Assembly (NCBI GenBank): GCA_030706285.1
Contig: JAUZOU010000001.1
Span: 1 to 42,133 of the forward strand
Direction of reading: 5' to 3'
Length of the DNA: 42,133 bases
Source of the DNA: Bacteroidota bacterium
GTDB taxonomy: Bacteria; Bacteroidota; Bacteroidia; Bacteroidales; UBA1402
In this document: positions 7,149 to 15,927 of the stretch, piece by piece
How the letters are laid out: every line of letters starts with the position of its first letter
How positions within the stretch are numbered: position 1 is the stretch's first letter
Position numbers and translations under genes: made by a program
Notes under the pieces: generated by a model
Told to the model about the DNA's origin: nothing
What the model saw: the letters and a program-made list of their open reading frames with translations, nothing else
Databases searched by the model: none

Positions 7149-8219
7149 TCAATTTTTTTTCTCCGTTTCGGGCTCATTTGCAAACAGCTTTTTCTTTAAC
7201 CAAAAAGCGACATTGACCAGGCCAATCATAACCGGAACTTCCACCAAAGGTCCAATGACAGCCGTAAATGCTTCTCCTGAATTGATGCCGAATACAGCGA
7301 CAGCGACGGCAATAGCCAACTCAAAGTTGTTGCTGGCAGCCGTGAAAGATAAGGTTGCGGATTGCTCATAATTGGCACCAGCTTTTTTACTCATCAAGAA
7401 CGAAACCAAAAACATGATCAGAAAATAGATGATAAGAGGAAGGGCTATTCGCAGCACATCAACCGGAAGTTTGATAATATAGGCTCCTTTCAGGGAAAAC
7501 ATGACAACAATAGTGAATAGCAATGCGATTAATGTCAATGGACTGATTTTTGGAACAAATTTCGTTTCATACCAGGTTTTGCCTTTTATGTGCAGCAGGA
7601 TAAACCGGCTCAAAAAGCCAGCGGCAAAAGGTATTCCAAGATAAATCAGGACACTTTTGGCTATCTGGCCAATCGTTATGCTGGCAACAGCTTCGTTGAC
7701 CGGCAGACCAAACCAACCAGGCAAGATTGCAATGAAAAACCAGGCATAAAAAGCAAAAAACAACACTTGGAAAATCGCATTAAATGCCACCAATCCGGCA
7801 GCATACTGCCTATCGCCATGTGCCAGATCGTTCCAGACAATCACCATGGCTATACAGCGAGCCAGGCCGATCAGTATCAGGCCGTACATATAATCCAAAT
7901 TGAACCTCAGGAAAATAATTGCCAGTAGAAACATCAGTACCGGGCCGATAAACCAGTTCTGAACCAACGATAGTCCCAGAATCTTTCTTTGCTTAAAGAC
8001 ATCTACCAGCTCTTCATAGTTCACTTTGGCCAGTGGCGGATACATCATGAGTATGAGTCCGATGGCTATTGGCAAATTCGTTGTTCCAACCGACATTCTG
8101 TTCCAGAAATCGGCAATATCCGGGCTTTGCCAGCCCATAAACACCCCTGCAATCATAGCAAGGAAAATCCATAGTGTTAAAAAACGGTCTGAGACCTTTA
8201 ATTTACTTTTTGAAGACAT
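7149..8219 (-). CDS. arsB (ACR3 type): Arsenite efflux transporter, ACR3 family
   Basis: The 356-aa product has about ten membrane helices and the family signature ARCIAMVIVWNDLAHGD (about residues 125-141), in which the cysteine is required for arsenite transport in known ACR3 proteins. A second conserved stretch, SFTAASNNFELAIAVAVAVF, near the C-terminus also matches. ACR3 pumps extrude As(III) across the inner membrane driven by proton motive force. Unusually, no arsR, arsC or arsD accompanies it in the window; the next gene upstream is a DeoR regulator belonging to a sugar operon, 153 bases away. It may have its own promoter in that gap, but I see no clear consensus match. Confidence 0.92.
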   Translation of the reverse strand: MSSKSKLKVSDRFLTLWIFLAMIAGVFMGWQSPDIADFWNRMSVGTTNLPIAIGLILMMYPPLAKVNYEELVDVFKQRKILGLSLVQNWFIGPVLMFLLAIIFLRFNLDYMYGLILIGLARCIAMVIVWNDLAHGDRQYAAGLVAFNAIFQVLFFAFYAWFFIAILPGWFGLPVNEAVASITIGQIAKSVLIYLGIPFAAGFLSRFILLHIKGKTWYETKFVPKISPLTLIALLFTIVVMFSLKGAYIIKLPVDVLRIALPLIIYFLIMFLVSFLMSKKAGANYEQSATLSFTAASNNFELAIAVAVAVFGINSGEAFTAVIGPLVEVPVMIGLVNVAFWLKKKLFANEPETEKKN

Positions 8220-8372
8220 GATTCGTATTGTTTACTGAAACCAGATCTATAGATCCTGATGTGATCAGACTGTTGCCTGTCTTGCCAGTTTTCCGGATCT
8301 CCGGTATAAATCTGATCTTTTCAAGGAAAAGAGCACTTCTTATAAAAACGATCAGCTATTCTAGCAAGCGAC

Positions 8373-9140
8373 CTATTCCGCCAAAATGAACCCCACTTCA
8401 TAACTTTTCAGCCACTCGATGTCCTCATTGCGAATGCCAGAATCGGTGATCAAATAATTGATGAGTGAAAGCGCCCCCAAACTGGCAAACGAATTTTTAC
8501 CGATTTTGGAAGAATCTGCCACCAAATATGTCATACTGGCCGATTCGATCATGGCCCGTTTGACACAAATATCACTGATGCCCGGATAAGTCAATCCAGA
8601 TTTCAGTGCCAGGCCGGCCGTAGCCAGAAACAACTTGTCAACATGAAGGTTGTGAAAGAAATCAGCGGCTTTTTGCCCAGTAAGAGACAGTGTTGGTGCT
8701 TTAAACTCCCCACCGGTGACAATCACGTTGATGCCGGCTTGTGCACCCAATATCAACGCAATATTGAGCGCATTGGTTATGACGGTCAAATTGCGGTAAC
8801 CGACCAGCAATTTGGCAATTTCAGTTGTTGTGGAACCTGAATCCAGAATGATCATGTCGCCCTCTTCGATAAACTCGACAGCCTTTCTGGCTATCATCAT
8901 TTTTTCCGCATGATGCTTTTCCTGATTTTGCAAACTAAAATTCCGGACATTCAAATCGATGTCTTTCAAATAAGCACCACCATGCTCACGCACGACATAA
9001 TCGTCCTTTTCCAGCTGGTCAAGATCCTGGCGGATAGTAACTTCAGTGACTTTAAAAATGCGGCTCAGATCAAGCACTTTGGCGTGCCCATCCTCTCTGA
9101 TCAGTTCCAGAATTTTTTCGCGACGTTGATTGGGTAACAT
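8373..9140 (-). CDS. DeoR-family transcriptional repressor of the sugar operon
   Basis: The 255-aa product begins with the DeoR winged helix (NQRREKILELIREDGHAKVL, VTEVTIRQDLDQLEKDDYVV, then REHGGA) and continues with the sugar-phosphate-sensing domain, including GDMIILDSGSTTTEIAKLL and the late LVADSSKIGKNSF. DeoR proteins usually bind a phosphorylated intermediate of the pathway they control. It is the last gene of a tight seven-gene operon, 24 bases after the binding-protein gene, so it would regulate its own synthesis. Candidate operators with TTTCG repeats surround the operon promoter at 15797-15883. Confidence 0.9.
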   Translation of the reverse strand: MLPNQRREKILELIREDGHAKVLDLSRIFKVTEVTIRQDLDQLEKDDYVVREHGGAYLKDIDLNVRNFSLQNQEKHHAEKMMIARKAVEFIEEGDMIILDSGSTTTEIAKLLVGYRNLTVITNALNIALILGAQAGINVIVTGGEFKAPTLSLTGQKAADFFHNLHVDKLFLATAGLALKSGLTYPGISDICVKRAMIESASMTYLVADSSKIGKNSFASLGALSLINYLITDSGIRNEDIEWLKSYEVGFILAE

Positions 9141-9164
9141 GGATGCAAAGATAGGTTGAATTTC

Positions 9165-10019
9165 TTAGTTTCCCCGAATTAAAGTAAACGGTGTGTTGAA
9201 GGTGCCCTTATTTTCCATGCCGTCCAGCACTTTCAGGGCATATTTGATTCCTTGCACAGCCATCTGGGAACCATAGGCATCGACCGTAGCCAACAAAGCC
9301 CCTGATTTAAGGTGTTCCCGCATGGAAAAATCGTTATCAAACCCTACGACAGGAATGATACCGGTCAGCTGCCTTTCGGCCAATACCCTGATCACACCCA
9401 ACGCCATGGCATCATTACAGCACAAAATCCCATCCACATCAGGATTATGGGCAAACAGACGGCGAAAGACGATCTCCGCCTTTTCAGTCTCCCAATCGGC
9501 CGCATCACAGCCCAACAACCTGAGCCCGGCTTGATCCATGGATTTAATAAAACCGTTGTGCCGCTGTTGCGCATTTTCAGCCACACGCAACCCATCGATC
9601 AGTATGATGCCGTCTCCAGGATTCAACTGACTGGCCAGTATATCGCCCACGGCTTTAGCAGCCGTCTCGTTGTCAGGTCCGACGTATGCGAGCTCAACAC
9701 CATTCTCAGCCAGCAATGTTTCGTCCAGACGGATGTCGATGTTTATCACTTTGATGCCGGCGCGAACAGCTTTAACTACCACAGGGACAAGCGCTGTTGA
9801 ATCGATAGGTACCACCACGATGGCATCCATTCCATCGGAAATCATACCTTCGATCAACTTGATTTGAAGATCGATTTCCGTTTGATTGGATGTCCCTGTT
9901 GTAAACAATTGAAACGTATTGTTTGCCTCGGCAAACAAACAGGCTCCTTTTTCCATTTCCCGGAAAAAATCCGCCTGCCGTGATTTCATCACCAAGCCAA
10001 TACGAAGTGGTTGTTTCAT
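9165..10019 (-). CDS. RbsB-like sugar-binding protein lacking a signal peptide
   Basis: The 284-aa product is a type I periplasmic-binding fold (Peripla_BP_4): LRIGLVMKSRQADFFREMEK at the very start, DAIVVVPIDSTALVPVV near residue 65, DNETAAKAVGDIL, DGILCCNDAMALGVIR and PVVGFDND. The first strand begins at residue 5, so there is no export signal. The start cannot lie upstream because an in-frame TAA occurs at 10026-10028, two codons before the ATG. No ABC permease or ATPase is nearby; the neighbours are a GRP transporter and a DeoR repressor. It is therefore probably a cytoplasmic sugar-binding or sensing protein. Loss of the signal in an otherwise exported family member is the alternative. 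No DNA-binding domain is present. Confidence 0.85.
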   Translation of the reverse strand: MKQPLRIGLVMKSRQADFFREMEKGACLFAEANNTFQLFTTGTSNQTEIDLQIKLIEGMISDGMDAIVVVPIDSTALVPVVVKAVRAGIKVINIDIRLDETLLAENGVELAYVGPDNETAAKAVGDILASQLNPGDGIILIDGLRVAENAQQRHNGFIKSMDQAGLRLLGCDAADWETEKAEIVFRRLFAHNPDVDGILCCNDAMALGVIRVLAERQLTGIIPVVGFDNDFSMREHLKSGALLATVDAYGSQMAVQGIKYALKVLDGMENKGTFNTPFTLIRGN

Positions 10020-10021
10020 GA

Positions 10022-11044
10022 TCAGTTAGATGATAGCGTAATTAAAACAAGTCCAAGGATAAACAATCCGAACATAATAGCCAGACGGGCATTGGTTCCC
10101 TTGGGTGCGTCCCGGAATTCTTTCCAGATCAGAACGCCCCAGATCATCGCCACTACCGGGGCCGCATTGCTGAGAGCATACGATATGGCCGGATTGGCCG
10201 CACCGGCAGCCATAAAGCTCAGTTCCATACCGATCATCCAGATGATACCGCCCAGCACACCAGTCAAATGGGTACCGAGGCTTCCTTTAAAATAGTCGCT
10301 AAAAACTACGGGGATCCCTTGTACAGGATGCTTCATGGCATACAGGTTAAAGATAGGTGTGCTGATGACAGCGCCGATAGCAAACAGAAAGACTCCCGTA
10401 AAGGGTGTCAGCGTGCCTGAACCTCCAGCCACAAATTGATGGTCAAGAGATTTCACGACCAGTCCATAGAAAAATGCGATGGTAATACCTGCACATAGTG
10501 CCAGCAGAAGACCGGTTTTAGTCGATTTAAGCGCACCTTTGGCCTTTTCCTGACGGCGGTAAGCCGATGTACAGAAAATGATGGCAGCCACGATCGCCGC
10601 GACACCAACAAACAGCATAACCGGATTTCCGTTGAAAGTTCCCTTGTCAAGTACCACCAGCAGATAATTGACAACAATGCCAAGCACCCAGGCTAAACCG
10701 CCTCCTACCGGAAAGCCTACAGCCATGCCGGCCACAGCCATGGCAGCCACCAGCAGGAACGTACCGAGATTCCAGACAATGCCTCCAACAAGGGCGTACA
10801 TAATGCTGGTTCCGTCAGCCTGACCAAGATCTTGTATGAAATGACGACCTGTTTCCCCGATACTGCCGACTGTAAACGCGGCGACAATGGCCGTCAGTAA
10901 AAGTCCGATGACAAAATCGAAATAAAACAGTTCATAGCGCCAGCTTTTGGCTGCCAGTTTTTGGGTATTGGCCCAGGAGCCCCAGCAAATCATCGTAATG
11001 AAACAGCACAGGATGGCGATGCCGTAATTTTGAATCAGTATCAT
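10022..11044 (-). CDS. GRP-family sugar transporter (glucose/ribose porter, RhaT-like)
   Basis: The 340-aa product has about ten hydrophobic helices. It opens with IAILCCFITMICWGSWANTQ and WRYELFYFDFVIG, features of the GRP/RhaT group of drug/metabolite-superfamily sugar porters, and contains AGMAVGFPVGGGLAWVLG and ANPAISYALSNAAPVVAMIW. Members move monosaccharides across the inner membrane with protons. It lies between the isomerase gene (21 bases upstream) and the cytosolic binding-protein gene (2 bases downstream), so it is the likely importer for the operon's sugar. Substrate cannot be read from the sequence. Confidence 0.88.
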   Translation of the reverse strand: MILIQNYGIAILCCFITMICWGSWANTQKLAAKSWRYELFYFDFVIGLLLTAIVAAFTVGSIGETGRHFIQDLGQADGTSIMYALVGGIVWNLGTFLLVAAMAVAGMAVGFPVGGGLAWVLGIVVNYLLVVLDKGTFNGNPVMLFVGVAAIVAAIIFCTSAYRRQEKAKGALKSTKTGLLLALCAGITIAFFYGLVVKSLDHQFVAGGSGTLTPFTGVFLFAIGAVISTPIFNLYAMKHPVQGIPVVFSDYFKGSLGTHLTGVLGGIIWMIGMELSFMAAGAANPAISYALSNAAPVVAMIWGVLIWKEFRDAPKGTNARLAIMFGLFILGLVLITLSSN

Positions 11045-11065
11045 AATTTTTCGTGGATAACAGGT

Positions 11066-12484
11066 TTATGAATGGCGATACAGATTCCAGCCCAGATAGC
11101 TGTCGATGGCTTCTTCGATGATGTCGGCGACATTACCGCGAACCATACCTACATGATGTTCAAATCCGTTTTTACACATATACTTGAGCAATCCTTGAAG
11201 ATTTTCCACTTCAGAAACGGCAATACCACCATCCATCGGATAGGGGTCATTGGTAAACTGGCCTTCTCCCAGATACGATTTAATGATACCCAGGTTGTCG
11301 TCAGTGGAAATACGGAAGTACGTAAATGGTCCGGCCGTCACTTTACCTTTTACGGCACCAAAGGTATTCACACGGCCCAGTACATTTCCAAGTACACCGA
11401 GTGTACCAAGTTCCAGGTCGTTTTTGGTAAAACTCTTGGCAAAATTGCCGCAATGGGTGCACACACATTTGTTGCGTTCTTCAGCAAAATTGTTGTTCCA
11501 GTCCAGCAAGGCTGAAGGTTGCCCGGAAGCCAGCATCAGCGTGTACATGGAAACAGCTCCGGCGACATCGACTTCGCAGGCACTCGGCATCAGCTTTTCG
11601 CTCATCATACTCATGCTGACGCAAGCGGCACAGCCATAGTTTTTCTCCAGAGAATCCCAGCATTGGACAGCTGTCGCATCAATTTCATTTTCAGCTACCC
11701 AATCATCAATGGCCAGCCCGAATTTAGCCTGAGTGACGAGTCTTTCCTCGAAGGCCTTCGGCACACGGGCATACGTTTTAATTTCGTCGATCCGGGCTTT
11801 CAGGTTAGCGGCATGGTCATCAACCTTGCCTGCAGCAGCCAGAATTTCAGACAAGTCGACCGGAACGACAGTGATGCCTGTGGCCTGAAGTAGTTTTTCG
11901 CTGGCACGGCAAGTCTGGAAACCGGCCGGACGGGTACCGATGGCACCGATGCGCGCGTTGCGCAAGCCGTTGACCACGCGGCAGACACTGGCAAAATAAT
12001 CCAGGTCTTTCTTGAATTCTTCACTATGAATGGAATAGGTATGGAAGGTCGTATCCGTAAATGGAATGTCGTACTGATACAAATTGTTGCAAACGGAGAG
12101 CTTTCCGCAGAAGGCATCGCGGCGTTTGTCCAAGGTTACTTTATCGTTTTCGTCGTCACAGGCTTGTACCAGGATGGGGACATTCAGGTCTGCCAGGCTG
12201 ATCGAGTTAATGATGCCTATTTCAAAACCGAAGTTCGGCAAGGAAACAATAATACCGTCAATTTCGTCACGGTGGGAACGGAACAGACGCGCACATTTTT
12301 TTCCGTCTTCACGGGTTTCGATACTGCCGGTTTCAGTTTCCGCTTCGTCCAGGATGATATAGTTGTAGCCTTGTGCTGTGATTTGTGCCAGCACTGTGGC
12401 GCGGACATCCGCTGCCAGAGCGGAATTGAAATAATTCCGGGTACCGATGATGATACCGAAAGTCAATTGTTTGTTGAATGCCAT
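11066..12484 (-). CDS. L-fucose/L-arabinose isomerase-family sugar isomerase
   Basis: The 472-aa product matches the fucose/arabinose isomerase superfamily: a Rossmann-like start FGIIIGTRNYFNSALAADVR, DGIIVSLPNFGFE near residue 78, RIGAIGTRPAGFQTCRASEK, the metal-site region MPSACEVDVAGAVSMYTLM, CTHCGNFAKSF and the C-terminal HHVGMVRGNVADIIEEAI. Family enzymes interconvert aldoses and ketoses with a divalent metal. It is shorter than classical FucI (about 590 aa) and belongs to the lesser-known subgroup, so fucose is not assumed. Directly followed by the transporter and preceded by a kinase, it should make the ketose that the kinase phosphorylates. Confidence 0.88.
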   Translation of the reverse strand: MAFNKQLTFGIIIGTRNYFNSALAADVRATVLAQITAQGYNYIILDEAETETGSIETREDGKKCARLFRSHRDEIDGIIVSLPNFGFEIGIINSISLADLNVPILVQACDDENDKVTLDKRRDAFCGKLSVCNNLYQYDIPFTDTTFHTYSIHSEEFKKDLDYFASVCRVVNGLRNARIGAIGTRPAGFQTCRASEKLLQATGITVVPVDLSEILAAAGKVDDHAANLKARIDEIKTYARVPKAFEERLVTQAKFGLAIDDWVAENEIDATAVQCWDSLEKNYGCAACVSMSMMSEKLMPSACEVDVAGAVSMYTLMLASGQPSALLDWNNNFAEERNKCVCTHCGNFAKSFTKNDLELGTLGVLGNVLGRVNTFGAVKGKVTAGPFTYFRISTDDNLGIIKSYLGEGQFTNDPYPMDGGIAVSEVENLQGLLKYMCKNGFEHHVGMVRGNVADIIEEAIDSYLGWNLYRHS

Positions 12485-12514
12485 TGTATATAGATTTTAA
12501 AGGTTGATCGTTTG

Positions 12515-13993
12515 TTAATTGACTAAGGCCAACCGGACGGCCTTTTCCCAGCCGGTATAAAGTGTCTTCATTTCTTCTCCGGACATCCGTGGCAAGATAT
12601 CATCATCATTGGTCCGCAAAGCTGTCAATTCAGCCAGGGAATGCCAGTGTTCCAACGCCAAACCACTCATCAGCACAGCACCAAGTGCAGAGGCCTCCTC
12701 AATGGGGCTCCGATTGATCCGTGCCTGCAGCATGTCAGCCTGGAACTGCATCAGGAACTTGTTTTTAACCGGACCACCATCCACCCGGAGTTCCTGTAAG
12801 GCTATACCCGAACGTTCCATCAGCCCAATGAGGTCCTTAACCTGATAAGCGATGGATTCAAGCGCCGCACGAACCAAATGGGCCTTTGACGTACCGCGGT
12901 TCATGCCACAAATGAGCGCCTTCGCTTCACTGTCCCACCAGGGAGCGCCTAAACCGGCAAAGGCCGGTACGAGGTACACCCCGTCCGTACTCTCGACCGA
13001 TGTGGCCAATGCCTCTGTCTCAGCGGCACTGCCTATAAGTTGCAACTCATCCTGCATCCACTTGATGGTCGCACCAGTACAATGAATGTTGCCCTCAAAC
13101 GCGTAATACACCTTGCCAGCTGCGGCAAAGCCGACCGAAGTCACCAATCCGTGTGGAGCCGGCAGCAGTGTCTCGCCGATGTTCACCATGATGGAAGAAC
13201 CTGTACCGTATGTAGCTTTGCCCATACCTTTAGAAAAACACATCTGCCCTGTCAGCGCACCGTGAGAATCACCCAACACACCGGCTATCGGTGTAACAGG
13301 CAACAAGCCGTTCAACGTGGTCGTACCGAAAATCCGGTCGCAAGGCATAGGTTCCGGAGCCATACTCAACGGAATATGAAACAGGTTCAGCAGTTCGGGA
13401 TCAAATTTAAGCGTATGGATATTGAACAGCAACGTACGTGAAGCGTTGGTATAATCGGTTGCATGTACGGTTCCTTGAGTAAAATTCCAGATAAGCCAGG
13501 TATCCATTGTTCCAAAAAGTAATTGTCCGGCCTCTGCGTTTTCACGGGCACCAGGCACATTATCCAGAATCCATTGGATACCGCTGGCTGAAAAATACGG
13601 ATTGAGGAGCAACCCCGTCTTGTTTCTCACCATCGGTTCCTGACCATCTGCCACGAGCTTTTCGCAGATGCCGGCCCCTCGGTTACATTGCCAGACTATC
13701 GCATGGCAGACAGGTTTTCCGGTTCGTTTATCCCACACAACAACCGTTTCCCGTTGGTTGGTCACTGCCACCGACAGGACATCAGCCGGATTAATGCCGG
13801 AATTGGCGATCACTTCGGACGCCGCCTGATACGTATTACGTAAAATTTCCTCGGCATCATGTTCCACCCAACCAGGCGTTGGATAGAATTGCCGGTGATC
13901 GACGGACGCACGCGCCACCAGCCTGGCCTGCTCATCAAAAAGCAGGACTTTTGTGGCAGATGTACTCTGATCTATGGCAAGTGTGTATTTCAT
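12515..13993 (-). CDS. FGGY-family carbohydrate kinase, glycerol/xylulose-kinase-like
   Basis: The 492-aa product has the FGGY fold: the ATP-binding start LAIDQSTSATKVLLFDE, GWVEHDAEEILRNTYQA, HAIVWQCNRGAG, the catalytic Asp region GVLGDSHGALTGQM, ATYGTGSSIMVN and the late DGGPVKNKFLMQFQADML. Its overall pattern is nearest to glycerol kinases, but the glycerol-kinase motif at the catalytic site differs (GDSHGALTGQ instead of GDQQAALFGQ), so a ketose is more likely than glycerol. It lies between a sugar isomerase and a split transketolase, which fits phosphorylation of a ketopentose such as apulose or xylulose. No glycerol transporter or dehydrogenase is nearby. Confidence 0.88.
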   Translation of the reverse strand: MKYTLAIDQSTSATKVLLFDEQARLVARASVDHRQFYPTPGWVEHDAEEILRNTYQAASEVIANSGINPADVLSVAVTNQRETVVVWDKRTGKPVCHAIVWQCNRGAGICEKLVADGQEPMVRNKTGLLLNPYFSASGIQWILDNVPGARENAEAGQLLFGTMDTWLIWNFTQGTVHATDYTNASRTLLFNIHTLKFDPELLNLFHIPLSMAPEPMPCDRIFGTTTLNGLLPVTPIAGVLGDSHGALTGQMCFSKGMGKATYGTGSSIMVNIGETLLPAPHGLVTSVGFAAAGKVYYAFEGNIHCTGATIKWMQDELQLIGSAAETEALATSVESTDGVYLVPAFAGLGAPWWDSEAKALICGMNRGTSKAHLVRAALESIAYQVKDLIGLMERSGIALQELRVDGGPVKNKFLMQFQADMLQARINRSPIEEASALGAVLMSGLALEHWHSLAELTALRTNDDDILPRMSGEEMKTLYTGWEKAVRLALVN

Positions 13994-14003
13994 GGTAAAA
14001 AAG

Positions 14004-14951
14004 TTAGTTCAAAAAGTCCAGGGCTGTCGCGACAATGCCTTCCGCATCCATCTTATAATAGTGAAAGATCTCCGGTGACTTACCGTGTACAGCATATTCG
14101 TCCGGAATGCCCAGTATCCGCATCGGTACCAGGCATTCTTGTACCACAACTTCAGCCGTAGCACTTCCGAGACCACCATAAATGCTGTGTTCTTCCACTG
14201 TAATAATGCCGGCAGTCTCTTTCGCCGCTTTCAACACTGCCTCCTTATCGAACGGTTTAAGGGTATGCATATCAAGTACGCGTGCCCGAATACCTTTTGC
14301 TCTTAACTGTTCTCCGGCACACTGGCATTGGTAGACCGTTTCTCCGGTTCCGATCAAGGTCAGGTCATTCCCGTCCATCAAGAGATTGGCCTTACCGATC
14401 TCAAACGGGCAATCGAAGTTTTCGTAGACATTGGGAACAGCATTGCGTCCCACGCGAACATAGACCGGATGCGGGTAATTCACGAGTATCTCAGCTAACC
14501 GGTGTGATTGATAGATGTCGCATGGCAGCACAATTTGCATATTGGGAAACGTCCTGAGCACGGCTATGTCGTGCAGGCTATGATGGGAAAATCCCAGCGC
14601 GCCATAACTCACCCCTCCGCTCACCCCCAGGATTTTGACAGGATTGTTCGAATAGGCAACATCAATTTTCACCTGTTCCAGGCTACGGGCCACATAAAAA
14701 CAAGCCGGACCGCAGACAAACGGTTTCTTTCCGGCTGAAGCCAGACCGGCAGCCACTCCGACAGCGTTTTGTTCGGCAATGCCAAGTTCCACACATTGCT
14801 CCGGAAGCTGTTTAAAAAAATCGTCCAGTGTGACGGAGCCCCTGGCATCAGTGGTTACCACCACTACATCACGGTCTTGTTTCGCCTGTTCGAGCAACGT
14901 GTCGGTAATCATCTTCCGGCACGGTATCGTATTAGTGTCAGTTGCACTCAT
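14004..14951 (-). CDS. Transketolase C-terminal subunit (split transketolase, beta-type)
   Basis: The 315-aa product carries the pyrimidine-binding domain (DRDVVVVTTDARGSVTLDDF, CVELGIAEQNAVGVAAGLAS, where Glu of IAEQN activates the cofactor) and the transketolase C-terminal domain (LTLIGTGETVYQCQCAGEQL, GIITVEEHSIYGGLGSATAE). Split transketolases need the partner subunit encoded by the immediately preceding gene, with which its start overlaps by 4 bases. The pair transfers two-carbon units between sugar phosphates. In this operon it probably removes a two-carbon unit from the phosphorylated ketose made by the kinase. Confidence 0.92.
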   Translation of the reverse strand: MSATDTNTIPCRKMITDTLLEQAKQDRDVVVVTTDARGSVTLDDFFKQLPEQCVELGIAEQNAVGVAAGLASAGKKPFVCGPACFYVARSLEQVKIDVAYSNNPVKILGVSGGVSYGALGFSHHSLHDIAVLRTFPNMQIVLPCDIYQSHRLAEILVNYPHPVYVRVGRNAVPNVYENFDCPFEIGKANLLMDGNDLTLIGTGETVYQCQCAGEQLRAKGIRARVLDMHTLKPFDKEAVLKAAKETAGIITVEEHSIYGGLGSATAEVVVQECLVPMRILGIPDEYAVHGKSPEIFHYYKMDAEGIVATALDFLN

Positions 14952-15796
14952 TGCTTCAGTTCATTGATTCGTTGATTAATTTCAACCAGAGCTTGATTGT
15001 ATAGTTCCTGATTGGGCACGCCATGGTGCCATTTAGCCTGATCTTCCATGGATGAGACACCTTTACCCTTAATGGTATGGGCGAGAATGAGTTTGGGCTT
15101 TTTATCCTGATAATCGAAGCTGTCGAACAGGGTTACCAGATTTTCCATATCATTACCATCCACGTCGAATACGTTCCAGCCAAACGCTTCCCAGCGTTCC
15201 CGTAACGGTTCAAGCGCCATCACGTCTTCCGTCTTGCCCGATATCTGCAGCGTGTTCCGGTCAATAATGGCTACCAGGCTTCCCAGTTTGTAATGGCTGG
15301 CCGACATGGCTGCTTCATATATGGAACCTTCGCCCTGCTCTCCGTCCCCCATCAGAACGAATGTACGGAACGATTGCTGATCCATTTTCGCGGCCAGTGC
15401 CATACCGACGCCCACCGAAAGGCCGTGTCCCAAGGCGCCGCTATTCAGTTCGATACCAGGGATTTTTTTCGTTGGATGTCCGGCCAGTTTGGTTCCGAAA
15501 TGGCCATAAGTATCCAGCATTTCCTGAGAGATGAACCCTCTGGAGGCCAAGACTGAATAATAAGCTTCCACACTATGGCCTTTACTCAGAATAAACCGGT
15601 CCCGGCCGGGTTTCACCGGATCATCCGGATTGATGTTCATCACGTGAAAGTACAGAGCCGTTTCCACATCGACAGAAGAGAGCGACCCTCCGATGTGGCC
15701 CGATTTGGACATATAAACAATTTCCACCAGCCGTTTACGGATTTCTTCGGCACGTAATTTCAGTTGCTTTACCTCATCCGGATTCGTTTCAATCAT
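14948..15796 (-). CDS. Transketolase N-terminal subunit (split transketolase, alpha-type)
   Basis: The 282-aa product is the thiamine-diphosphate-binding half: SKSGHIGGSLSSVDVETALY, DRFILSKGHSVEAYYSVLAS, GALGHGLSVGVGMALAAK and the cofactor motif MGDGEQGEGSIYEAAMSASH followed by IDRNTLQ. Length is normal for the split form. It is the first gene of the seven-gene sugar operon, so the promoter at 15828-15859 sits directly upstream. Having the transketolase first and most proximal suggests the pathway is non-oxidative, producing intermediates that enter the pentose phosphate pathway. Confidence 0.93.
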   Translation of the reverse strand: MIETNPDEVKQLKLRAEEIRKRLVEIVYMSKSGHIGGSLSSVDVETALYFHVMNINPDDPVKPGRDRFILSKGHSVEAYYSVLASRGFISQEMLDTYGHFGTKLAGHPTKKIPGIELNSGALGHGLSVGVGMALAAKMDQQSFRTFVLMGDGEQGEGSIYEAAMSASHYKLGSLVAIIDRNTLQISGKTEDVMALEPLRERWEAFGWNVFDVDGNDMENLVTLFDSFDYQDKKPKLILAHTIKGKGVSSMEDQAKWHHGVPNQELYNQALVEINQRINELKQ

Positions 15797-15883
15797 GCCA
15801 TCGTTCGTTTTTGTTTGGTTTCGTTCGCAAACATATACAAAATGAAACGAAGATACAAGAAAATATTCGAAAGAAAACGAAAG
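15797..15883 (-). promoter_or_regulatory. Operon promoter with candidate DeoR operators
   Basis: On the minus strand CTTG (15859-15856) and TATGTTTG (15835-15828) form a -33/-7 pair with a 20-base spacer. Repeated TTTCG/CGAAA half-sites surround them: two in direct repeat at 15867-15883 (CTTTCGTTTTCTTTCGA on the minus strand), another at 15844-15852 inside the spacer, and inverted copies at 15801-15810 and 15819-15827. Tandem TTTCG half-sites are typical of DeoR-family operators. Their positions over and beside the promoter fit repression by the operon's own DeoR protein. Confidence 0.6.
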
Positions 15884-15927
15884 AAGATTTATTGAAAATC
15901 AAACGACTTTTTGATAAGCCAATTTAA

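Noticed and set aside
12026..12493. 155-codon plus-strand frame opposite the isomerase gene
   Set aside because: Antisense shadow of a gene with clear isomerase motifs; no independent homology signal.
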